Below, in pieces: positions 1 through 5,403 of a stretch of DNA of 12,606 bases. Position 1 is the first letter of the stretch. Each line of letters begins with the position of its first letter. Both the position numbers and the translations under genes were made by a program. The stretch spans positions 1-12,606 of the forward strand of contig JBBAAG010000084.1 of the NCBI GenBank assembly GCA_041658405.1, read 5' to 3'. Origin of the DNA: Elusimicrobiota bacterium (lineage in GTDB: Bacteria > Elusimicrobiota > UBA5214 > JBBAAG01). The notes under the pieces are model-generated. The model was given only the letters and a program-made list of their open reading frames with translations, was not told the origin of the DNA and did no database searches.

Positions 1-230
1 ATGATCATCAACGCTATTATTGTTCCGATTGTAAAATATACCGATGTTCTAATTGCATCACCCCGGGTTTCGCCTTTCCTCGCTCCGGAATAACCTATAA
101 GAACCCCTACTGCCGGCAAGGTACAACAAACACTAGTTACTGCGCTTACCAACCCGAGGATTAACGCAAATACCAGTGCAACAGGTTCTGACGATACCTG
201 CTGTAGATAATCCGTAATATTATTCAGCAT
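1..230 (-). CDS. CcdA/DsbD-like membrane protein, C-terminus cut by window edge
   Basis: Only the first 76 codons are in the window; the gene continues past position 1. The start is ATG at 228-230 on the minus strand, preceded by a strong AGGAG five bases away. The protein opens with a short polar segment, then a hydrophobic helix (about residues 17-34) leading into SVCCTLPAVGV, with paired Cys35-Cys36 before a proline. A second hydrophobic helix begins near residue 63. A thiol-proline motif at a membrane helix followed by a small-residue loop (GYSGARKGE) resembles the first repeat of the CcdA/DsbD/TauE-SafE-like superfamily, which passes electrons or solutes across the inner membrane. It follows the Cys-tailed anchored protein by 13 nt, so it is the last gene visible in the arsenic operon. 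It may partner that protein, or it may be an efflux permease of the ArsG type. Family placement is fair; the role is inferred. Confidence 0.7.
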   Translation of the reverse strand, partial: MLNNITDYLQQVSSEPVALVFALILGLVSAVTSVCCTLPAVGVLIGYSGARKGETRGDAIRTSVYFTIGTIIALMI

Positions 231-235
231 TTAAA

Positions 236-240
236 CTCCT
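236..240 (-). promoter_or_regulatory. Ribosome binding site of the terminal CcdA-like gene
   Basis: The minus strand reads AGGAG followed by a five-base spacer and ATG. This fixes the start of the partial gene and shows that it is translated independently of the upstream gene, which ends at 244. Confidence 0.7.
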
Positions 241-243
241 GTC

Positions 244-963
244 CTATTTACATCCGCTGCTTGACGGCCCGCAACCGGATGACCCGCACCCGCCTGCCTG
301 TGCAGCAGCAGCAAATGCCTGTACAATCTTTGTCTCAGTTACATCTCCGTACACAACGTTCATCCCGCGGCCTTTACACGCAATGAGGACTGCGGGTAAT
401 GACGGTATCTGCGCGCTGATTTCCTTGTGGTCCGGCGAAGATGCAGGTAAAGTGTACATCCCAACATTGATTTTACTGGTTTTCAGTGTCCGTTGGGCGT
501 TTAACATCGCAGTTTCGGTCTCGGGTGTAACTTCTTCTTTATCTTTCATCGGGATAAATACAAAGACAGCGTCACGGTCCATCGCAACGTTATTCAGCGA
601 ATTGAGCGAATCTAGTTTCTCACCGACAAATGTTTTTACTTCTATATTTTTTGCAATAATCTTTTTTGCGCCTACTTCTGTTGTATTCTTCTCTATGACA
701 GCCGATACGGTTTCTTTTGGTTTACTTGTTTCTTCAACTGCTGAATACGTACCTGTATTTTCTGATGCCGGCACTGATTTTGCATTTATCATCTTATACG
801 CAAAAATGCTTATAGCAACCAGTGCGATGAGTGAACCAACAACAATTTTTGTCTTATTACTTTTAGTGGCTACGGGTGCGGAACAACTGCATCCCGGCCC
901 GCACTCACTACCGGTTTTCGGTGCATTACATTCTTCATTTGGCGACACTTGTTTTTCTTCCAT
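244..963 (-). CDS. Membrane-anchored thioredoxin-fold protein with Cys-rich tails, in ars operon
   Basis: The predicted protein has 239 residues. A longer reading to 1050 exists, but the ATG at 961-963 follows a purine-rich AGAGGA and avoids overlapping the end of acr3, so I prefer it. A cytoplasmic-looking N-terminus carries Cys12, Cys21, Cys25 and Cys27 (ECGPGCSCS), then one membrane helix (about 39-57), a Lys/Glu/Ser/Thr-rich linker, and a domain from about 105 to 222. That domain has the pattern of a thioredoxin fold: a hydrophobic strand AVFVFIP, a helix, and a cis-proline-like SLPAVLIA at about 188-195. It lacks a CxxC active site. The last 14 residues form a Gly/Ser/Cys tail with Cys226, Cys231 and Cys238. 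Related short proteins are known beside ars genes, including the loosely similar ArsF-family subunits, but I cannot assign it firmly. It could bind As(III) through its tails or hand metalloid to a neighbour. The function is inference. Confidence 0.75.
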   Translation of the reverse strand: MEEKQVSPNEECNAPKTGSECGPGCSCSAPVATKSNKTKIVVGSLIALVAISIFAYKMINAKSVPASENTGTYSAVEETSKPKETVSAVIEKNTTEVGAKKIIAKNIEVKTFVGEKLDSLNSLNNVAMDRDAVFVFIPMKDKEEVTPETETAMLNAQRTLKTSKINVGMYTLPASSPDHKEISAQIPSLPAVLIACKGRGMNVVYGDVTETKIVQAFAAAAQAGGCGSSGCGPSSSGCK

Positions 964-997
964 GCATTTTTCCTCTTTTCTTTTTAATATTCCCTTG

Positions 998-2056
998 CTA
1001 AACCGGATGGTCATTAACGAAATATTTTTTCTGTAACCAATACGCAACATTTACAAGGCCTATCATCACGGGGACTTCCACCAGCGGGCCAATAACTGCG
1101 GCAAAAGCAACACCGGAATTAATACCAAAAACAGCAACCGCGACGGCAATCGCTAGTTCAAAATTATTGCTGGCAGCAGTAAATGCAATTGTCGTGGTTT
1201 TAGAATAACCTGCCCCAATTTTTTTCCCCATCCAGAAACTAATAAGGAACATTACAACAAAATATATCAGCAGCGGCACAGCGATTCTTACTACATCCAT
1301 TGGAATAGTAACTATAAGTTTTCCTTTTAGAGAAAACATTACCACAATGGTGAATAGCAGAGCAATTAACGTCATCGGGCTTATTTTAGGGATAAACTTT
1401 GTTTCATACCACACTTTACCTTTTAACTTTATCATCGAAAACCTTGTTATTATTCCAGCAATAAACGGAATTCCTAGATATATAAACACGCTTTTGGCTA
1501 TCTCACCAATAGTAATTTGTACTACGCTTCCCTTAAATCCAAATACAGGAGGAAGTACCGTGATAAAAAACCAGGCATATACGCTGAAGAATACAACCTG
1601 AAATACAGAATTGAAAGCCACAATCCCTGCCGCGTACTCGCTATCACCCTTTGCTAGTTCATTCCAGACAATCACCATCGCGATACATCTTGCTAAACCA
1701 ATCAAGATAAGCCCTACCATATATTCCGGATAACCCGAAAGAAATGTTATGGCAAGTAAAAACATAAATACCGGCCCAATTACCCAGTTTTGGACTAGTG
1801 AAAGTACGAGAATTTTCCAGTTCTTAAAAACATCTCCCAGCTCTTCATATTTTACTTTTGCAAGAGGCGGGTACATCATAAGAATAAGCCCTATTGCTAT
1901 AGGTATGTTAGTTGTCCCGGAGTTAAATGAATTTATAAACGGTTCAATACCGGAGACAAAGTATCCCAACGCAACACCCGAACCCATCGCGAGAAATATC
2001 CATAACGTTAAATACCTGTCAAGAAACGACAACTTTTTCGTGATGCTTTCCGCCAT
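998..2056 (-). CDS. acr3: Acr3-family arsenite efflux transporter
   Basis: The 352-residue protein has about ten hydrophobic segments, the usual length and topology of Acr3 carriers in the BART superfamily. Recognisable family signatures are LARCIAMVIVWN with Cys124, corresponding to the essential Cys of helix 4, SNNFELAIAVA at about 296-306, and GPLVEVPVMIGL with Glu327 in the late helix. Acr3 exports arsenite, and sometimes antimonite, from the cytoplasm using the proton gradient. The ATG at 2056 follows an AAAGGA-type ribosome site. The gene sits 24 nt after the CcdA-type gene and 34 nt before the Cys-tailed anchored protein, inside the arsR-led operon. It is the strongest evidence that the whole operon serves arsenic resistance. 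No truncation or missing key residue is visible. Confidence 0.95.
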   Translation of the reverse strand: MAESITKKLSFLDRYLTLWIFLAMGSGVALGYFVSGIEPFINSFNSGTTNIPIAIGLILMMYPPLAKVKYEELGDVFKNWKILVLSLVQNWVIGPVFMFLLAITFLSGYPEYMVGLILIGLARCIAMVIVWNELAKGDSEYAAGIVAFNSVFQVVFFSVYAWFFITVLPPVFGFKGSVVQITIGEIAKSVFIYLGIPFIAGIITRFSMIKLKGKVWYETKFIPKISPMTLIALLFTIVVMFSLKGKLIVTIPMDVVRIAVPLLIYFVVMFLISFWMGKKIGAGYSKTTTIAFTAASNNFELAIAVAVAVFGINSGVAFAAVIGPLVEVPVMIGLVNVAYWLQKKYFVNDHPV

Positions 2057-2080
2057 TGCAAATTATTTTCCTTTCCTATT

Positions 2081-2785
2081 TTATCTAGCAATAAAAACCA
2101 AATACACTGCGCCAAGGATTACCAGTACCCCGCAGATTTTTTTCAGGATAACCGCTCCTTTAGATTTTTCGTTCCAGTTAAGATACTGCTGAACCGCTCC
2201 GGTAAATGTTCCCGCAAGGACTATCACAGAACAATGGCCAATCGCGTATGATAATATCAGCGATACCGCGAACACAAAATTTGTTGACGCAACTTTAAAC
2301 GTTATCCCCAGGATTGGTGCCATGTATGCAAACGTACACGGACCGATTGCAAGTCCGAAAATTAATCCCAGCATAAATCCCGCAAATAAGCCTTTTTTCT
2401 TTATTCCTATATTCCCCGGTGCGTTTAAGAACGGGATGTTGATAATTTCAAGAAGGTATAGCCCAACGATGAGTAAAATAACTGCAACGAAATAGTTGCC
2501 ATATATGCCGATATCCCCCAGCATTCTGCCCATCAAGCCGGTAATCAGCCCGATCAACGCAATTGTTATCAGTATCCCTAATGAGAACAGCGATGCGATT
2601 GTAAACGCGCGTTTAACTCCCGCTTTCCCTTGCCCATCAATAAACCCTACTACTAGCGGTATACTCGAAAGATGGCACGGGCTTAACAAAATGCTTAATA
2701 TGCCCCAAACATACGCTGCGAATAACGCGAGCCCTGGGGAAGCGTTTAACGCGTTGTACAGCCAGTCAAACAAATGGTTTATCAT
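2081..2785 (-). CDS. CcdA-type transmembrane thiol/disulfide electron carrier
   Basis: The 234-residue protein has about six membrane helices in two halves, each with a conserved Cys beside a proline or glycine: LLSPCHLSSIP (Cys37) and GLAIGPCTFAYMAP (Cys150). These two cysteines are the reactive pair of CcdA/DsbD-beta proteins, which carry reducing power from cytoplasmic thioredoxin to periplasmic thioredoxin-like partners. A third Cys (Cys185, in IGHCSV) lies in a late helix. The start codon overlaps the stop of the lipoprotein thioredoxin gene by one base (TAATG), suggesting coupled translation and a direct partnership: this protein would reduce the CVPC site of that lipoprotein. It might instead be an ArsG-like permease, which shares the fold, but the paired SPC and GPC cysteines favour electron transfer. 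Confidence 0.85.
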   Translation of the reverse strand: MINHLFDWLYNALNASPGLALFAAYVWGILSILLSPCHLSSIPLVVGFIDGQGKAGVKRAFTIASLFSLGILITIALIGLITGLMGRMLGDIGIYGNYFVAVILLIVGLYLLEIINIPFLNAPGNIGIKKKGLFAGFMLGLIFGLAIGPCTFAYMAPILGITFKVASTNFVFAVSLILSYAIGHCSVIVLAGTFTGAVQQYLNWNEKSKGAVILKKICGVLVILGAVYLVFIAR

Positions 2786-3270
2786 TATTTTATGCCCTTC
2801 ATCGCAAGAGTCTTCAGGATTTCCTCTTTTGGGAAAAAACCGGTATGACGGAAATACTCGTTCCCGTCTTTATCCAGGAATACTTGTGTAGGTATAGCTT
2901 GAATCCCGTATTTCATCGCATAAGGTTTACCCTCATCCGTCCATACGTCATAAAAGATAACGTTAACCTTACCCTTGTACTCTTCTTCAAGTTCTTTCAC
3001 TATCGGCGCCATCATCTTACAAGGGACACAGTTAATCGAACCAAGTTCTATAAACGTAGCGAGAATTCTTCCTTGCACCGCCTTTTTTTCTTGTACTGGA
3101 ACAGTTTGTGCAGCCGGGGCGGTAACTACTTTTTTCATTTCCGGCGTTGAATTTTCCACAACAGGTGTTTCATTTGTTGCTTTAATATCCGACTTATCCT
3201 TATCACAACCGGTTATCATTAATATTATCGTTAGTGTAAAGATATACCACACAACTTTTGTTCTTACCAT
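2785..3270 (-). CDS. Thioredoxin-like lipoprotein (periplasmic, CVPC)
   Basis: The 161-residue protein starts with a basic-hydrophobic signal and a lipobox ending MITGC, so Cys22 is a likely lipidation site. A Pro/Val/Thr/Lys-rich linker (about 28-66) follows, then a thioredoxin domain (about 67-160) with the active site C81-V-P-C84 and the cis-proline in AIPTQVF at Pro127. The domain resembles TlpA/thioredoxin proteins that face the periplasm while tethered to the inner membrane. Its ATG lies within the last codons of the ferredoxin gene (7-nt overlap), and its stop overlaps the start of the CcdA-type gene by one base. The pairing with CcdA suggests it receives electrons across the membrane and reduces a periplasmic target, possibly an oxidised arsenic species or the thiol tails of a partner. 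That target is inferred. Confidence 0.88.
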   Translation of the reverse strand: MVRTKVVWYIFTLTIILMITGCDKDKSDIKATNETPVVENSTPEMKKVVTAPAAQTVPVQEKKAVQGRILATFIELGSINCVPCKMMAPIVKELEEEYKGKVNVIFYDVWTDEGKPYAMKYGIQAIPTQVFLDKDGNEYFRHTGFFPKEEILKTLAMKGIK

Positions 3271-3560
3271 TTACAACCACCTTTCCCTTCACAACACGGT
3301 TTCTTTGCAGTTTCCATCATCTCTTTCAACTGTTTCAGTGTTGGATGTCTTAACGCGCCGGACTTGCAAACATTTATTGTGCAGTTCGAGCACCCTACAA
3401 TACATTCATACGGTTTTGCCACTACCGGCCTTTTCTTTTTTTCATCCCAGCTATACACCTTATGGCTGCAATAGTTGTAACATTTCTTACAACCGGTACA
3501 CTTAGCATAGTTTATTGAAGGAAACCACTCAATTTTTTCACGCGGAACTTTGTCAACCAT
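3264..3560 (-). CDS. Small dicluster 4Fe-4S ferredoxin-like protein with CC tail
   Basis: The protein has 98 residues. The first cluster motif is complete: C21-TG-C24-KK-C27-YNY-C31. The second is spaced differently, with Cys53, Cys57, Cys60 and Cys65 (C-x3-C-x2-C-x4-C), and still fits a cluster-binding loop. After a short charged helix the chain ends with Cys89-Cys90 and Cys96 (PCCEGKGGCKW), outside either motif. Such ferredoxins move single electrons in the cytoplasm. The gene starts one base after the small thioredoxin gene, with a strong GGGAGG-like ribosome site inside that gene's end, and overlaps the lipoprotein thioredoxin by 7 nt. Its place between two thioredoxins suggests it links low-potential electrons to thiol chemistry. 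The extra cysteines might bind metalloid. Whether both clusters form cannot be told from sequence. Confidence 0.85.
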   Translation of the reverse strand: MVDKVPREKIEWFPSINYAKCTGCKKCYNYCSHKVYSWDEKKKRPVVAKPYECIVGCSNCTINVCKSGALRHPTLKQLKEMMETAKKPCCEGKGGCKW

Positions 3561-3561
3561 C

Positions 3562-3798
3562 TTACTCCCCTCCCAACATTTTCTTTATCTCCGCATAACT
3601 CGGAACTTTACCTTCACATTTTTTTACTCCGTCGATAAACAATGCCGGGGTAAACATCACCCCGCGGTTGACCATTGTGTTTATATCAGATACTTTCACA
3701 ACTTCCGCAGCGAGGTTCAGTTCTTTTATCACGTCATCTACCATACTGCCAAGTTTGTTACACTTTTGACACCCGGGGCCAAAAACTTCAATTTTCAT
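3562..3798 (-). CDS. Small thioredoxin-like redox-active disulfide protein (CQKC)
   Basis: The 78-residue protein is a compact thioredoxin/glutaredoxin fold: a first strand MKIEVFG, an active site C10-Q-K-C13, a helix, and a cis-proline in FTPALFIDG at Pro51. Cys61 is an additional cysteine. The length and the GPGCQKC start match the redox-active disulfide protein 2 / archaeal-type mini-thioredoxin family (TIGR00412-like), common in anaerobes and often next to DUF318 permeases in ars operons. It has no signal peptide and so acts in the cytoplasm. It lies 25 nt after the permease gene, with GAAGGA as its ribosome site, and one base before the ferredoxin gene. Likely roles are reducing an arsenical or feeding electrons to the CcdA-type protein; neither is proven. 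Confidence 0.88.
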   Translation of the reverse strand: MKIEVFGPGCQKCNKLGSMVDDVIKELNLAAEVVKVSDINTMVNRGVMFTPALFIDGVKKCEGKVPSYAEIKKMLGGE

Positions 3799-3823
3799 AA
3801 ACAGTTTGTCCTTCTATAAATAA

Positions 3824-4897
3824 TTACCTAACAATCGTGCCGTAGATCAACCCTGAAATAGTTGTGAATACAATGATTAACCCTACATAAACAGCTGTTC
3901 TCTTATTCCCCAAATACTTTCGTACCACAAGAATACTTGCCAGCGATATCACCGGATCTGCAAGCAAGTATGCCAGTAACGGCCCTTTCGCCATTCCTAA
4001 CCCTAAGAACATTTTTGCCATTGGAACTTCTACCAGTGTAGGGAAATACATAAACACACCGAATAGTACGGCAATAAGGTTCGCTGAGACCGTGTTTGTA
4101 CCCATAAATGTTGCAAGAAAGTCCTGTGGTAAAAGCGCAGTCAAAACCCCGGCAATAAATATTCCGCCCAGAAGAAGCGGGAATATTTTTTTTGTAAAAA
4201 ACCATGTTTCTGAAAGCCAGGCATAAACCTCTTCTTTTGTAAAAAGTAATATGGCTGATACTGCTTGAATTAATATCAGTACCGCTATTCCAAAATACCT
4301 CGCTATACCAGCTACCCGTGTTCCTACAATAAGAATAGATACGAGCGTGACAAAAAACAGTAACAACCTGTATCTCTGAAAGAACGGAAGTGTTTTTGTG
4401 TCCTGAACTTGTTCCCTGGAAACCGCTTGGGTAGCATTTTTTTCTTCTTCAACATCTTCTTTTTGAAATATCGCAGATATTATTATGCCTATCAGGACAG
4501 CAAATATTACGGATAATATTATCCTTGAAACCGCGAACTGCCACCCTAAAACACTACCGGTAAAAAGGATTGCCATTATATTCGTCGCAGGAGCGGTATA
4601 TAGAAACGCTAACGCCGGGCCGGTCCCCGCACCTTTTTGTTTTATCCCCGCAAATAGGGGAAGTATTGTGCAGGAACATACCGCTAAAAGCAAGCCCGCG
4701 AGAACGGATAGAGGATAGGCTTTATACTTTGGAACATCTTTCCCGAGGTACCGCATAATTTGTTCTTTCGGCAGAAGCGCAGTCATTGCACCTGCAATAA
4801 AAAATGCGGGGACCAGGCATGTAAGCACATGCGCAGAAACATATTCTATCAACGCTTTGATACCTGCAACTAACAGGCTATAAATAAAATCTAGCAT
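3824..4897 (-). CDS. DUF318/ArsP-like permease
   Basis: The 357-residue protein has about eight to ten membrane helices in two halves separated by a charged cytoplasmic linker (about 146-172). The first half carries LLAVCSCTILPLFAG with Cys74 and Cys76, followed by a Gly-rich stretch and FLYTAPATNI. The second half carries FPTLVEVPMAKMF and ADPVISLASI. These are hallmarks of the DUF318 (YraQ/ArsP, PF03773) permease family. Characterised ArsP members export trivalent organoarsenicals, but most family members are uncharacterised and ion specificity cannot be read from sequence. The ATG overlaps the last codons of arsR by 7 nt, with AAGGGA as the ribosome site, so translation is probably coupled to the regulator. 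With Acr3 it gives the operon two unrelated export carriers. Confidence 0.9.
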   Translation of the reverse strand: MLDFIYSLLVAGIKALIEYVSAHVLTCLVPAFFIAGAMTALLPKEQIMRYLGKDVPKYKAYPLSVLAGLLLAVCSCTILPLFAGIKQKGAGTGPALAFLYTAPATNIMAILFTGSVLGWQFAVSRIILSVIFAVLIGIIISAIFQKEDVEEEKNATQAVSREQVQDTKTLPFFQRYRLLLFFVTLVSILIVGTRVAGIARYFGIAVLILIQAVSAILLFTKEEVYAWLSETWFFTKKIFPLLLGGIFIAGVLTALLPQDFLATFMGTNTVSANLIAVLFGVFMYFPTLVEVPMAKMFLGLGMAKGPLLAYLLADPVISLASILVVRKYLGNKRTAVYVGLIIVFTTISGLIYGTIVR

Positions 4898-5259
4898 TTA
4901 CATCCCTTCATCGTTACAATAACTTTCCCGTTTTTCCGTAGTGCAATCCGTTTCTTCATTCTCTCAATATCTTCCCGGAATTCGGAGGATGGCAGTGATG
5001 CGAGTAAACGGTAAAGGTTTGCGGTAAAACTGCCATTTTTATTATCAACTTTATAGAACACAAACCGTCCGTCTTTTCTTTCGGTCACCAACCCAGCATT
5101 TTTAAGTTCTTTCATACACCGTGATGCGTGGTACGGTTTTATTCCTATGACGTCCATAATCTCGCAGATACACAGTTCATTCTTTGCGCTGACAAGAACA
5201 TAAAGTAACCGCAACCTTGTTATATCAGATAATGCTTTGAATACATTGATATAGTTCAT
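4891..5259 (-). CDS. arsR: ArsR/SmtB-family metalloid-responsive repressor
   Basis: The protein has 122 residues from the preferred ATG at 5259; an in-frame ATG at 5268 would add three residues, but the AAAGGA site overlaps that codon and is ideally spaced for 5259. It is a winged-helix repressor: FKALSDITRLRLLYVL, then ELCICEIMDVIGI, a recognition helix with YHASRCMKELKNAGLV, and a wing ERKDGRFVFYKV. The ELCIC segment is the As(III)-binding CxC of helix 3 known from plasmid R773 ArsR (ELCVC), though the third Cys of that site is absent. The chain ends GCKC, giving a second CxC that could supply the missing ligand, as C-terminal cysteines do in some other ArsR proteins. It heads the operon and probably represses it by binding the palindrome at 5304-5317 until arsenite or antimonite releases it. 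Confidence 0.93.
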   Translation of the reverse strand: MNYINVFKALSDITRLRLLYVLVSAKNELCICEIMDVIGIKPYHASRCMKELKNAGLVTERKDGRFVFYKVDNKNGSFTANLYRLLASLPSSEFREDIERMKKRIALRKNGKVIVTMKGCKC

Positions 5260-5267
5260 CCTAAACA

Positions 5268-5273
5268 TCCTTT
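5268..5273 (-). promoter_or_regulatory. Ribosome binding site that decides the arsR start
   Basis: The minus strand reads AAAGGA, then eight bases, then ATG at 5257-5259. The alternative ATG at 5266-5268 overlaps this site and so has no room for ribosome binding. The shorter start is therefore preferred. Confidence 0.6.
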
Positions 5274-5287
5274 CACCACGTTATTTT

Positions 5288-5307
5288 ATATGCTTATTTG
5301 CACATAT
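5288..5307. promoter_or_regulatory. Possible second, weaker ArsR site in the arsR leader
   Basis: A 20-base imperfect inverted repeat has ATATG and CATAT arms separated by ten bases (ATATGCTTATTTGCACATAT). It lies just downstream of the expected transcription start and touches the perfect palindrome at 5304-5317. Its form resembles ArsR/SmtB-family sites, but short AT-rich arms can arise by chance here. Confidence 0.3.
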
Positions 5308-5317
5308 ATGCATATAT
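5304..5317. promoter_or_regulatory. Perfect palindrome, likely ArsR operator
   Basis: The 14 bases ATATATGCATATAT are their own reverse complement. They overlap the downstream end of the TATAAT box (5316-5321) and cover the expected transcription start near 5309. A dimeric ArsR bound here would block RNA polymerase. The position and symmetry are direct observations; ArsR binding is inferred. Confidence 0.5.
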
Positions 5318-5345
5318 TATATGGCAGAGGGGACAGGATTGTCAA
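5316..5345 (-). promoter_or_regulatory. Consensus sigma-70-type promoter of the ars operon
   Basis: On the minus strand TTGACA (5340-5345) is followed by an 18-base spacer and TATAAT (5316-5321); both hexamers match the consensus exactly. Transcription would begin near 5309, leaving about a 50-nt leader before arsR. A promoter this strong needs tight repression, in keeping with the palindrome that overlaps it. Confidence 0.8.
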
Positions 5346-5403
5346 GAGGAATATATACGACCCTTCGCGGCAACTTAATTACTGGGCTGCGAGCCTACAT
5401 CAT

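Noticed and set aside
383..1036. 217-codon plus-strand open frame opposite the Cys-tailed protein gene
   Set aside because: It lies wholly antisense to a gene with a good ribosome site and operon context; its hydrophobic product is what reversed Ser/Lys/Glu codons produce.
964..1050. Longer N-terminus for the Cys-tailed protein
   Set aside because: It would overlap the end of acr3 by over 50 nt, and the ATG at 961-963 has its own AGAGGA site.
2975..3505. 176-codon plus-strand open frame
   Set aside because: It is antisense across the lipoprotein thioredoxin and ferredoxin genes, both of which show clear cysteine motifs; no ribosome site or known motif supports it.
3903..4205. 100-codon minus-strand open frame inside the permease
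   Set aside because: It overlaps the permease in another frame, with no family features.
5385..5395. GGCT-GCG-AGCC hairpin between the DUF3795 gene and the ars promoter
   Set aside because: The stem is only four pairs and no T run follows on either strand, so it is not a credible terminator.
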